This document shows, piece after piece, positions 6,057-14,372 of a stretch of DNA of 14,469 nt. The stretch comes from Rikenella microfusus (lineage in GTDB: Bacteria > Bacteroidota > Bacteroidia > Bacteroidales > SZUA-534), in NCBI GenBank assembly GCA_020719105.1, contig DYQV01000029.1, positions 1 through 14,469 of the forward strand. Direction: 5' to 3'. The translations under genes were made by a program, and so were the position numbers. The notes under the pieces were generated by a model, which made no database searches, was not told the DNA's origin, and saw only the letters and a list, made by a program, of their open reading frames with translations. The stretch's first letter is position 1, and each line of letters begins with the position of its first letter.

Positions 6057-8540
6057 ATGAGAAAAAATAACATTCTTTTGTTTTTCGTGCTTTTCCTTTC
6101 CATAACGGCACTAAGCCAAGAAAATCCGAAGATTGATACAAAAACTTTTTTCAATTCAACTACAGGAATTGAGAAAGCAAAAAAGGACTTTAAAGCCGCA
6201 GAGAACTATTATAAGAAAGGAAACGGAACGTTCGATGAAGCGTTAAAGCATTATCTAAAACTTTTTTTATACAATCCGGAATCTAATGCATTAAACTATA
6301 AAATTGGGGCTTGTTACTTATGGACCTCGAATAAAAAAGCGTCACTAAGCTACTTGTTAAAGAGCGATGCCGCCGTTGCCAGCGATTATTATTTGTTGTT
6401 AGGCCGCTCTTATCAATACAATTTGCAGTTTTCCGAGGCCAAAGCAATGTATGATAAATTCATGGGAACCCTAACCAAGTGGGAACGGTTCGATGCCCGG
6501 AAAATTTACAATCAATTGATTGATGAGTGCAATGCATCGGCACTGATACTGAAAGAAGATTCACTACCTGTTTTTATTTTAAATTTAGGCCCGGTTATTA
6601 ATTCCTATTATGATGACTACGGTGCATACCTGCCGGAAAACGATTCTGTTATTTATTTTACATCAAAAAGGCCGGAACAAGAACCGGAGAAAAAAGTATC
6701 ACGAAATAGTTTCAAGGAACAAATTCTGGTTTCAAACAACTGTTTGAATCAACCAAGCAACTATGCTATTCCTATTCCAAACGTTTCTTTTTCCGACAAT
6801 ACCAGCTTGACCGGTGTTGACAGAACAAAAAAGAGAATTTATTTCTACAAAGGTGGAATTGGTAATGGCCGTTTAATGAAAGCTGATTTCAATGATAAAA
6901 AGTGGAAAACTAAACAGATGAAAGGCAAAATCAACCATATTGCCTACAAAGAAACATCCCTTTCAATTGCTGATGATGGAACAACCTATTATGTTACCAA
7001 TAGACGAGGTGGAATAGGTGGTAAAGATATTTGGGTTTGTGAGCAAAAAAGTGATAACAAATTCAGCAAGCCCAAAAATTTAGGAAAAATTATAAATACC
7101 GCTTTTGACGAAGAAGGGGTATATGTTACCCGCGATGGAAAAACGCTCTATTTTTCTTCAAAGGGAAGAAAAGGTATGGGTGGTTTTGATGTATATAAAG
7201 CAACAAAAAAAACCGATGGAACCTGGACCGAGCCTAAAAACATGGGATACCCAATCAACAGTACAGCCGACGAATTATTTTACCATCCAACGGCAGATAC
7301 AATGGTTGCCTTGCTTTCCACCATGAGAGAGAAAAACTATGGCGGGCTTGATATATATAAAGTACAGATTGACCCAAGAATCCCGTTTAAATTGTTAGGT
7401 TCGGTTACCGATTCCGCAACTGCACTCACTATTCCGGCTACCGTAACCGTTTATGATGGTTTAATGCAAAAACCCATAAAAACCGCAACAGTGGACACTT
7501 TGGCGGGTATTTATGTAATGAACTTTGATGATAAAGGAAATTATTTCCTTCAGGTGGATTGCGAAGGGTATAAATCAGTAACGGAAGAAGTAAGCTGTCC
7601 CGAAATAAAATACGCTACCGTAGTTCAGGATTTTAAACTGGATAAACTTAAACATCCGTTTACGCTTATTGGCCGGATTTCGGATATAGACACTGAAAAA
7701 CCCTTACAAGCGGCCATTACCTTTAAATTGGTTACTGCCGATTCAATTATGGGGCGCACGGTTTCTATTGATTCAACCGGAAATTATTCCATTACTTTCG
7801 ATGATAAGTATGATATGGTTATGAATATTGAGGCAGTCGATTATTTTGCCGTCCAGGAGCCAGTTAATACTATAAACGAAACAGATGCCATTGTTTCAAG
7901 GAATATCGCACTTAAAAGAAGTAAAATTGATTATAACCTTACGGGATTAATAACTCAGGAAGACTTAACAACTCCGGTATTTGCGGCTTTAAGTTTCACC
8001 CTTCCGGGAAGCGAGGAACCGTTTACTATTGTTATTACCGATAGCATTAGTGGAAAATATTCCGCAATAATTGATAATCCGGGACCATTTCTAATTGAGG
8101 TGGAAGCGAATGGATATTTTTTCTTAAACGAGGCGTTTCAATTCTCTGAAGGGCAAACCTTTGTGGCAAAAAACTATGCACTTAAAAAAATGGAATCGGG
8201 AGTTAAAATTGTAATTGAAAATATTTTATTCAACAGTGGTAAGGCAACCCTACTTCCCTCGTCGTTCAAGGAGCTTGACAAATTAGCTGAATTGTTACGG
8301 ACGAATTCAACTATTCATATTGAAGTTTCTGGACATACCGATAACATTGGTTCAGCTGCAGCAAATAAGAACATTTCAAAGGAACGTGCCTTAACCGTAA
8401 GGAATTATTTAGTTTCACGGGGAATTGAAGAAGAACGGGTAGATTATCAAGGGTACGGTTTTGACCAACCCATTGCACCGAACGACACCCCTGAAGGCAA
8501 AGCCCAGAACCGAAGAGTGGAAATTAAAATTTTGAACTAA
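6057..8540 (+). CDS. OmpA-family protein with TPR, PD40 propeller and three CRD-like repeats (PorE-like architecture)
   Basis: This is an 827-residue exported protein expected to tether the outer membrane or an associated complex to peptidoglycan. In order: signal peptide (1-20), TPR-like helices (about 40-160), a PD40/WD40-like beta-propeller (about 180-436) with repeated units such as SIADDGTTYYVTNRRGG (302-318) and YVTRDGKTLYFSSKGRKG (356-373), three tandem carboxypeptidase-regulatory-like domains (about 444-528, 533-620, 624-711) and an OmpA C-terminal domain (715-827). The peptidoglycan (diaminopimelate) contact residues are present: Asp762 in SGHTDNIGS and Arg777 in SKERALTV, spaced 15 residues as in characterised OmpA domains; NRRVEI ends the fold. 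The domain order matches PorE of the type IX secretion system, but PorE has one regulatory-like domain and is shorter, and no other T9SS gene is visible here. It may be a paralogue serving the two genes downstream. First gene of a three-gene operon. Confidence 0.85.
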   Translation: MRKNNILLFFVLFLSITALSQENPKIDTKTFFNSTTGIEKAKKDFKAAENYYKKGNGTFDEALKHYLKLFLYNPESNALNYKIGACYLWTSNKKASLSYLLKSDAAVASDYYLLLGRSYQYNLQFSEAKAMYDKFMGTLTKWERFDARKIYNQLIDECNASALILKEDSLPVFILNLGPVINSYYDDYGAYLPENDSVIYFTSKRPEQEPEKKVSRNSFKEQILVSNNCLNQPSNYAIPIPNVSFSDNTSLTGVDRTKKRIYFYKGGIGNGRLMKADFNDKKWKTKQMKGKINHIAYKETSLSIADDGTTYYVTNRRGGIGGKDIWVCEQKSDNKFSKPKNLGKIINTAFDEEGVYVTRDGKTLYFSSKGRKGMGGFDVYKATKKTDGTWTEPKNMGYPINSTADELFYHPTADTMVALLSTMREKNYGGLDIYKVQIDPRIPFKLLGSVTDSATALTIPATVTVYDGLMQKPIKTATVDTLAGIYVMNFDDKGNYFLQVDCEGYKSVTEEVSCPEIKYATVVQDFKLDKLKHPFTLIGRISDIDTEKPLQAAITFKLVTADSIMGRTVSIDSTGNYSITFDDKYDMVMNIEAVDYFAVQEPVNTINETDAIVSRNIALKRSKIDYNLTGLITQEDLTTPVFAALSFTLPGSEEPFTIVITDSISGKYSAIIDNPGPFLIEVEANGYFFLNEAFQFSEGQTFVAKNYALKKMESGVKIVIENILFNSGKATLLPSSFKELDKLAELLRTNSTIHIEVSGHTDNIGSAAANKNISKERALTVRNYLVSRGIEEERVDYQGYGFDQPIAPNDTPEGKAQNRRVEIKILN

Positions 8541-8555
8541 TTAAATGGAAAGAAT

Positions 8556-10154
8556 ATGAGAAACAACTTTTTATATAAAGCATTGGCTATCATTTTACTG
8601 ACGGGTACAATCGTTAGCTGTATTAAAGAAGATGTGGTTTTAAAAGACCCTCAAAAATATACCCGCCCTTTGAATTTTGCCGGCCCGGTAGCAAACGTCC
8701 ATTTTGGAGCCAAGGATCTGTTGGAAAAGATTGATAGCACCTCTTTTTTCCAAATCGACGACGAAGGCCTCATTCATTTTCGTTACGATACAGCATTTTC
8801 TGCCGAATGGACCGATTTAATTAAATTTGATGATTTATCGCTATCGGTTAATTATGATATTAAGCCGGCAAAGGCGGCAGCACCCATTTTTTTTACCGAT
8901 ACCATTGTTGCAAATCTGGACCCCAACCAACGGTTTGACAGTTTAACCATTGAGGAGGCGCAGCTAAGCTTATCGATAGTAGTTCCAACTGGTTTTACGG
9001 GAACCTGGGATGTAGAATTTCCAGAAATACTGACCGCGACCGGACAAACGGCTAAATTTTCAGGGAACTTAAATGTAAATGATTCAAGCAGTATCCCCCT
9101 CGATGGAGGCAAAATGATTTTTTTGAATGAGGCCGGCAAAAGTTTTTTTACAATAGTAACTACAGTTAATGTAACAAATATGAATGGAAACCCGGCTAAT
9201 ACTGATCTTGGGGTGACTGTAACCATGGGCAATTTATTACCAAAAATTGTATTTGGTTATTTTGGGGAAATAGACGTTTTTAATCAAAAGCAAGAGTTAC
9301 AAATTGACTTTTTTCAGACCATGAATATTACCGATGCTATTGAATTCAGAGAAATCGCAATGGAGGTTTCAATAGACAATTATTTTGGAATCCCGTTGGG
9401 ATTATATTTCGACAGCTTATTATTTACTAACGAATTAACCAATGAAACAGTTGATGTTGAATTTAATAACGGAGCCAATAGTATTGAAATTGCTCCGGCA
9501 ACTTACGCTGAACCGGTGGTACCATCCAGTAATAGTTTATTAATTAATTCTGAAAACTCCAACTTAATAGAAGGAATAAACATTGGCCCCACCAAGATTT
9601 ATGCTGAAGTTACCGGAAAAGTAAATCCTAATGGCAATGAGGGTCAGAATTTTGTAAACACCGACACCAAAATAGAAGGCGGCATAAGCATCGACATTCC
9701 TTTCTGGTTTAAATCTTCGTTATATGAACGGACAGACATCATAGCTTTTAATTTTACCGAAATGCTCGACAGTTCTACCATTGATTATTTGGATTCGCTA
9801 AACCTTTTTTTCGTTTTTACCAATGGCTTTCCCTTTAATATTGAGGCACAAGCTTATTTTGTAAACGATGCTGCTGAAAAAGTTGATTCTCTTTTTCCAG
9901 TTGATGGAGGCCAACTGATTTGGAAATCCGGTGTCCTTGATAACAACGGAAAAGTTACTTCGCCTGGAATAACCAATGTTACCATTCATATAACCCACGA
10001 TCAGGCAAAGAACATGTATGATAACAAGGTAACATTTATTCATTTAGAAAGTAAAATTTCCACAGGAGGGACAGATTTTGTTAAGCTATTGGATAGTTAT
10101 GCTGTTGATATTGAGCTGTCGGGTGAGTTGGTAAGTGGTGAAATAAAGTATTAA
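8556..10154 (+). CDS. Probable surface-exposed lipoprotein of unknown family
   Basis: I do not recognise a family. The 532-residue product starts with a lipoprotein signal: hydrophobic residues 9-20 then the lipobox IVSC with Cys22 as the lipidated residue. Residues after the cysteine are I-K-E-D (23-26), matching the X-K-(D/E)-(D/E) lipoprotein export signal described in Bacteroidetes, so display on the cell surface is predicted. The remainder has no further membrane segment and alternates polar and hydrophobic residues typical of beta-sandwich proteins, with many Asn, Thr, Asp and Glu and few cysteines. No catalytic motif is visible. It begins 15 bases after the OmpA-family gene and ends 12 bases before the barrel gene, so the three are very likely co-transcribed. 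A second ATG at 8545 opens only a four-codon frame that ends across the true start (ATGA). Confidence 0.75.
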   Translation: MRNNFLYKALAIILLTGTIVSCIKEDVVLKDPQKYTRPLNFAGPVANVHFGAKDLLEKIDSTSFFQIDDEGLIHFRYDTAFSAEWTDLIKFDDLSLSVNYDIKPAKAAAPIFFTDTIVANLDPNQRFDSLTIEEAQLSLSIVVPTGFTGTWDVEFPEILTATGQTAKFSGNLNVNDSSSIPLDGGKMIFLNEAGKSFFTIVTTVNVTNMNGNPANTDLGVTVTMGNLLPKIVFGYFGEIDVFNQKQELQIDFFQTMNITDAIEFREIAMEVSIDNYFGIPLGLYFDSLLFTNELTNETVDVEFNNGANSIEIAPATYAEPVVPSSNSLLINSENSNLIEGINIGPTKIYAEVTGKVNPNGNEGQNFVNTDTKIEGGISIDIPFWFKSSLYERTDIIAFNFTEMLDSSTIDYLDSLNLFFVFTNGFPFNIEAQAYFVNDAAEKVDSLFPVDGGQLIWKSGVLDNNGKVTSPGITNVTIHITHDQAKNMYDNKVTFIHLESKISTGGTDFVKLLDSYAVDIELSGELVSGEIKY

Positions 10155-10166
10155 CCCTGAAAAACG

Positions 10167-11669
10167 ATGTATATGAAAATTAATAAACTCGCTGTTTTTT
10201 TCCTTTTACTGGGAAGTTGCATTGGCTTTTCCGGACAGTCGCAGCAAATTATATCCTTATATTATTTGGAGAACATACCCCAAGTTCAGGGAATTAATCC
10301 CGCCATGGCGCCTAGGGCCAAAGGCTATTTAGGAATTCCTTTTGCCAATTCAACTTATGTGGGGATAAATACCGATATGATAGGTTCGGAGTTGATTCAA
10401 AAGCATAACGGAGAATATATAACCCTTACCAGTAAAGATTACGATTATGATCCTTTTTATAAACGGATTGGTAAAGCAGCAAATTTTAGTGCTTATCAAG
10501 CCATAGTGCCCATCCAATTTGGTTTTAGTGGCAAAAAAGGCTATTTTTCCTTTAGTTGGTCCGAGAAGCTGAACCAATCAATTGCCATTCCCAGAGATTT
10601 TTTTGCTGTAATGGAAAATGGTGGATTCCCCGATGGGAGCAATTATGATTTTAGCCCAATGGCTATAAACGCTCAATATTACCGCGAAATATCGGTAGGT
10701 TATTCCTATAACTTTATGAGCAAACTCCGAATTGGGTTTCATGCTAAATTATTGCAAGGGCTAGCAGCCGTTAAAACAGATATTGAAACCTTCAATTTAA
10801 AAACGGGTTTGGATCAATGGGATTTAGCCTTGAAAGGAACGGTTTATTCTTCATCTCCCGTAGAAATTCTTACCGATTCTACCGGATTTCCAAACGGAAT
10901 AGGAGAAATACCAAAAAGAGCAAAAGATGTTATTGATATGGGATTGCTGAATTTTTCGAACCCCGGAATTGCCGCCGATTTTGGTGTGGTTTACGAGCAC
11001 AATGAGGCCTGGACCTTCTCTGCCGCTTTAAACGATGTAGGGTTTATAAGTTGGAAAGGCAATCTAAAATCGTTTTCTGCCGATGGAACCTTTACATTTG
11101 ATGGGTTGAATCTCGATGCAACCAACATCGACAGTATTGATATCGTTTTGGAAGAGTTGACGGATTCCATAAAAAATGTAGTGAATGTGGAGCAAGGAAC
11201 TCAACCCTTTAGAACCGGCTTGGGGCCAAAACTGTATATAGGCACAAAGTACAATGTGAATCATTATTTCAGTTTGGGAGCCTTGTCACGCACACAGTTT
11301 GCTAAAAACGATTTTCAGCAGGAATTTAATGTTTCGGCCAATCTGAATTTATACCACTTTTTAACCACCACCATTAATTATACCTATTCCATTAATGGCG
11401 CAAATACGGTTGGATTTGGTTTAGCCTTGCGTGGCGGCCCGTTGCAATTTTATATTGCTGCCGATTATTTGCCTTATGCATACCGGAGCTATAGCATTCA
11501 AACCTCCACAACCGATGATAATGGAAACACCATTCCCGGCACACCCACAGATGTTCCAATCGCACCAAGCACGTTGGATAATTTTAATGTGGTGTTTGGG
11601 CTTAATATTTTATTTGGTGCCAATGGATTCCGCGATGAGCCTATGATTGAAACAGATACCCGATTTTGA
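10167..11669 (+). CDS. DUF5723-like outer-membrane beta-barrel protein
   Basis: The 500-residue product has a signal peptide, then an opening that fits the Bacteroidota DUF5723 family from memory: short hydrophobic strand, INPAMAPRAKGYLGIPF (43-59), later a YREISVGYSYNF strand and FHAKLLQGLAAVKTDIETFN. Alternating strands continue to the C-terminus, which ends in Arg-Phe; a terminal aromatic residue is typical of barrels assembled by BAM. The function is unknown. Two starts are possible: ATG at 10167 (MYMKINK) or ATG at 10173 (MKINKLAVFF), the latter giving a more ordinary signal peptide. The signal contains LGSC (Cys18), which weakly resembles a lipobox; a barrel makes processing by signal peptidase I near residue 22 more likely. 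Last gene of the operon, followed by a strong terminator. A PorP/SprF-type protein was considered, but those are near 300 residues and differ at the N-terminus. Confidence 0.7.
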   Translation: MYMKINKLAVFFLLLGSCIGFSGQSQQIISLYYLENIPQVQGINPAMAPRAKGYLGIPFANSTYVGINTDMIGSELIQKHNGEYITLTSKDYDYDPFYKRIGKAANFSAYQAIVPIQFGFSGKKGYFSFSWSEKLNQSIAIPRDFFAVMENGGFPDGSNYDFSPMAINAQYYREISVGYSYNFMSKLRIGFHAKLLQGLAAVKTDIETFNLKTGLDQWDLALKGTVYSSSPVEILTDSTGFPNGIGEIPKRAKDVIDMGLLNFSNPGIAADFGVVYEHNEAWTFSAALNDVGFISWKGNLKSFSADGTFTFDGLNLDATNIDSIDIVLEELTDSIKNVVNVEQGTQPFRTGLGPKLYIGTKYNVNHYFSLGALSRTQFAKNDFQQEFNVSANLNLYHFLTTTINYTYSINGANTVGFGLALRGGPLQFYIAADYLPYAYRSYSIQTSTTDDNGNTIPGTPTDVPIAPSTLDNFNVVFGLNILFGANGFRDEPMIETDTRF

Positions 11670-11698
11670 TTTTTAATAACAAGTATGCCTTACATAGG

Positions 11699-11746
11699 AA
11701 AGCCCGGTGCACATTTGCCGCTTTAGCAGAATGTACCGGGCTTTTT
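11699..11746 (+). terminator. Intrinsic terminator of the envelope operon
   Basis: AAAGCCCGGT (11699-11708) pairs with ACCGGGCTTT, and inside it ACATT (11711-11715) pairs with AATGT, leaving a two-base GC bulge on the left arm and a loop of about 14 bases. The right arm runs into a five-T tract (11742-11746). It starts 29 bases after the DUF5723-like stop codon. Confidence 0.85.
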
Positions 11747-11827
11747 AATTACCGATTGAATATTTGGCAGGTTGCGCCAGTATTTATTTCGGGATGGGTT
11801 ATCTTTTATTGGCTTTTTTCCGGAACC

Positions 11828-11888
11828 CGGAGCGCATGCTCCGAGGAAATGTAGAAATAAATCCACCAACCTCCCATTAGCGGAGCAT
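11828..11888. repeat. Short palindrome cluster
   Basis: CGGAGC/GCTCCG forms a perfect six-base hairpin around GCAT (11828-11843). Its right part, ATGCTCCG (11836-11843), is the exact complement of CGGAGCAT at 11881-11888, so an alternative longer-range stem is possible. A TTCCGGAA palindrome sits just upstream (11818-11825). There is no T-tract, so it is not an intrinsic terminator. It may be a REP-like or decayed repeat; other copies cannot be checked here. Confidence 0.4.
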
Positions 11889-11968
11889 TTCGCTTCCATC
11901 AAAACAGGGAATTCTTGAAATTTTTAAACGCGATTTCCGCACATCCGCTCTGCTTAAATATAATTATT

Positions 11969-11976
11969 TATCTTTA
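11969..11976 (+). promoter_or_regulatory. Possible -7 box of the membrane protein gene
   Basis: TATCTTTA differs from TAnnTTTG only at the last base and lies 25 bases before the ATG at 12002. No -33 TTG is found at the right distance. Its position downstream of the alternative TTG start at 11915 favours the ATG start. Confidence 0.3.
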
Positions 11977-12001
11977 TCGTTTAAATAACGTTTTATCACT
12001 C

Positions 12002-13339
12002 ATGGTTCATTCTATTTTATCCTTAAAAGATTTTATAATTGTTCCTCTCCTCTTGGTTATTGCCTATTTTATTAGCACCAACATTAAAAACAGGCACATT
12101 CAGCAAGAACCCTTCTATAAATACTACCGGATAGGACTTTTTGCAAAATTGTGGGCTGGTTTAGCTTTTGCTGCCGTGTATCTTTTTTATTATGGTGGAG
12201 GAGATACCACTACCTATTTTTTCGGTACTGAATGCATTATTAAAATGGCAGGAAAAGATTTTCCCACTTTCATTAAAATACTACTCGGAAATAATACCAA
12301 TGAGGTTTTTAGCATGTTTGATTACACTACCGGATATCCTGAATATTGGCACGATGTGAACTCATTTGCTGTTTGCCGTTTTAATGTGCCTTTGTATTTA
12401 TTAGGAGGAGGATCGTACTTGGGGAATACCGTTGTATTTAATCTTTTTCTATATACGGGAGTATGGCGATTCTACAAGATGATGATGGATTTATTTGCCC
12501 AAAGTGAAAAAACGATAGCAATTGCCCTTCTTTTTATTCCATCAGTATTGTTTTGGGGTTCTGGAATATTAAAAGACGGCTGGTGCTTGACGGCTACTTT
12601 TTTTATATTCATTTCATTGTATCAAGTTTTTATTAAAAAAAGCAAAATTATAATGAACATAGTGGCTCTAATTCTATGGAGCTATGTAAGTTTGAGCATC
12701 AGGCCTTATACCTTTTATACCGCTATGGGTTCCGGCTTGGTTTGGGTTGGATTCTATTACATTATGCAAGTTAAAGGCCGGTTCCTGCGAACCGTAGTTT
12801 TTCCTGTTGTGGTGGTCGTTATATGGTTAACCGGTGCTGCCATTTTTACCAACCTGAGCATGTTTGCCGGAAGCCGTTACAATTCAATGGATGCCATGAT
12901 TGAAACGGCTTGGGTAATTCAAGATGACTTAAAGCAGGATTATTACGGGGGAAACAGTTTCGATATTGGAACTTTTGAACCCACCCTGGGTGGCATTATA
13001 CTTAAGGCTCCAAAAGCCATAACCGCGGGGATTTTTCGCCCATTTATCTGGGAGGTCAAAACGGTTTTTATGGCCTTATCGGGTTTAGAAACCTTGTTTT
13101 TGATGCTGTTTTTTATTTATCTATTGGTAAAAATTGGTATTCTTACGTTTTTCAAATCCTTGTTTTCAAATCCCTTTTTAATCGCCTGTTTTACCTTTTT
13201 TGTGACCTATGCTTTTTTTGTGGGTTTAACCACCGCTAACTTTGGAGCCTTGGTGCGTTACCGCATGCCCGTTTTTGTTTTTTTTGCAATCATTTTGATT
13301 GTGTTATATCGCAATCACGTTAAAAAAGAAGCAACTTAA
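12002..13339 (+). CDS. Polytopic membrane protein, possible glycan polymerase or GT-C-like
   Basis: The 445-residue product has about ten to eleven hydrophobic helices (for example near residues 11-25, 47-63, 172-186, 196-212, 240-256, 263-283, 355-378, 393-412 and 422-436). The family is not securely recognised. Suggestive segments are YYGGGDTTTYF (63-73), just after the second helix; PSVLFWGSGILKDG (180-193); and NFGALVRYRMPVFVFF (413-428). Similar P-x-x-FW-x-S-G-x-x-K-D and VRYR-x-P stretches occur, from memory, in Bacteroidota membrane proteins of polysaccharide assembly, so a role in surface glycan synthesis is inferred. The frame stays open back to a TTG at 11915, but ATG 12002 is chosen because it follows a promoter-like element and begins a normal membrane protein; the extra 29 residues look unrelated. 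The convergent neighbour is a methyltransferase, and the gap between them (83 bases) shows no convincing terminator. Confidence 0.72.
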   Translation: MVHSILSLKDFIIVPLLLVIAYFISTNIKNRHIQQEPFYKYYRIGLFAKLWAGLAFAAVYLFYYGGGDTTTYFFGTECIIKMAGKDFPTFIKILLGNNTNEVFSMFDYTTGYPEYWHDVNSFAVCRFNVPLYLLGGGSYLGNTVVFNLFLYTGVWRFYKMMMDLFAQSEKTIAIALLFIPSVLFWGSGILKDGWCLTATFFIFISLYQVFIKKSKIIMNIVALILWSYVSLSIRPYTFYTAMGSGLVWVGFYYIMQVKGRFLRTVVFPVVVVVIWLTGAAIFTNLSMFAGSRYNSMDAMIETAWVIQDDLKQDYYGGNSFDIGTFEPTLGGIILKAPKAITAGIFRPFIWEVKTVFMALSGLETLFLMLFFIYLLVKIGILTFFKSLFSNPFLIACFTFFVTYAFFVGLTTANFGALVRYRMPVFVFFAIILIVLYRNHVKKEAT

Positions 13340-13422
13340 ATTTCGATGTGAAATAGCAGTATGTCTTTAATTTTCTGCCTTTTATTTTGGCTTTATTTTA
13401 CTCCCTTTTCAATTTTTACCTT

Positions 13423-14337
13423 TTAACCAGATGGTTTTCTGAGCCAAATGGCAAGCTCCATTCCTGTTTTTGTATATTTCATAAATGGGATTAGGAGTGG
13501 ATTAAGAATCTTTGGCATGAAGGTATCACAAACATAATACGTGTAATCTAAAATCTCATAATTGTTGATTTTTGCATTTTGCTCAAATGATTGAAGGGAA
13601 AACTCAAACAAATGAAACGGTGAATGCATCGGGCTTAAATTAGTAACATAATCCAATCCCTTTATTTTATAAAAAGCATTTAAAATTCTACTAATTAGCC
13701 ATTTTGAATGGGGAACTTCAATAAAAATCAACCCACCGGGTTTAAGTCCAACCATAAGTTTTTTAATCACATCATTCGGATAATAGAGGTGTTCCAACAC
13801 AGCAGCTAAAATGATTACATCAAATTGTTCCGGTTCAAATTCATAATCTTCAATAGTAGTAAGAATCAGTTTTTCTGATGAAATACCTGTTTTTTCAATT
13901 GCTTTTTTATAGAATGGTTCTGATGGTTCCAATCCATAGACATCATAGTTGTTTCGCTGAAAAGCAACCATCAATTTTCCAATTCCAGCCCCAATATCTA
14001 AAATTTTAGTGTTTTCCTTTGGAGGATATAATTTTTCGAGCCATTGAATTAGATTGTGAGAATATCCCTCGGGAATAATAAAATATTCCGGCTTCCAATA
14101 ATCTTCGGCTGGTATTCCATAATGATCGGATATTTTCTCTGGTATCGGCATTGGATTTGAAAAAATCAACCCGCAATTTTTACATTTGATGATGGTTGTA
14201 GAAATTCCAATCTTTTTATTTGGGGAATACCCTTGTGGGACATTCATGCGCTTACCCAACACTTTAAATGCTTGTTTCTCTGCTCCACAAAAGCAACATT
14301 TTTCCGCTTCTTTAAAGCTATAAGTAATCTCTTTCAT
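13423..14337 (-). CDS. Zinc-ribbon class I SAM-dependent methyltransferase
   Basis: This 304-residue cytoplasmic enzyme is predicted to move a methyl group from S-adenosylmethionine to an unidentified acceptor. An N-terminal zinc-ribbon-like unit has paired cysteines, CFCG (residues 14-18 region) and CKNCG (52-56). The Rossmann-type methyltransferase core follows: motif I LDIGAGIGKL (113-122), acidic residue in YGLEPSEP (136 region) for the ribose, VLEHLYYPND (180-189) and LKPGG (198-202). Similar zinc-ribbon methyltransferases are common in sugar and surface-glycan gene clusters. It is shorter than the roughly 400-residue sugar C-methyltransferases and lacks their C-terminal domain. The frame extends to a TTG at 14391, but that would overlap the end of the upstream frame; ATG 14337 gives a 35-base gap and starts MKEITYSFKEAEKC just before the zinc ribbon. 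It probably shares a transcript with the gene cut by the right edge. Confidence 0.85.
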   Translation of the reverse strand: MKEITYSFKEAEKCCFCGAEKQAFKVLGKRMNVPQGYSPNKKIGISTTIIKCKNCGLIFSNPMPIPEKISDHYGIPAEDYWKPEYFIIPEGYSHNLIQWLEKLYPPKENTKILDIGAGIGKLMVAFQRNNYDVYGLEPSEPFYKKAIEKTGISSEKLILTTIEDYEFEPEQFDVIILAAVLEHLYYPNDVIKKLMVGLKPGGLIFIEVPHSKWLISRILNAFYKIKGLDYVTNLSPMHSPFHLFEFSLQSFEQNAKINNYEILDYTYYVCDTFMPKILNPLLIPFMKYTKTGMELAIWLRKPSG

Positions 14338-14372
14338 TTGTTTAATAATGGATAAATGAGTTTTTAAGATGG

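Larger units (their letters stand above)
11670..12001. other. Gene-free stretch before the membrane protein gene
   Basis: This 332-base stretch holds the operon terminator (11699-11746), a cluster of short palindromes (11818-11888) and a possible -7 box (11969-11976). An open frame from 11666 to 11854 runs through the terminator hairpin, has no recognisable protein features and is not called as a gene. Confidence 0.6.

Noticed and set aside
8852..9232. Minus-strand frame of 126 codons inside the lipoprotein gene
   Set aside because: It is antisense to a gene with a clear signal and operon context, and shows no recognisable motifs.
6057..11669. Calling the operon a type IX secretion locus
   Set aside because: Only the OmpA-like protein resembles a T9SS component (PorE). 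The barrel is not PorP/SprF-like, and no PorK-N, PorV, PorU or C-terminal sorting domain is present.
11666..11854. Plus-strand open frame of 62 codons after the barrel gene
   Set aside because: It runs through the operon terminator hairpin and shows no family features or start signal.
13340..13422. Search for a bidirectional terminator between the convergent membrane protein and methyltransferase genes
   Set aside because: Only a four-base GCAG/CTGC pairing with a long loop was found, too weak to call.
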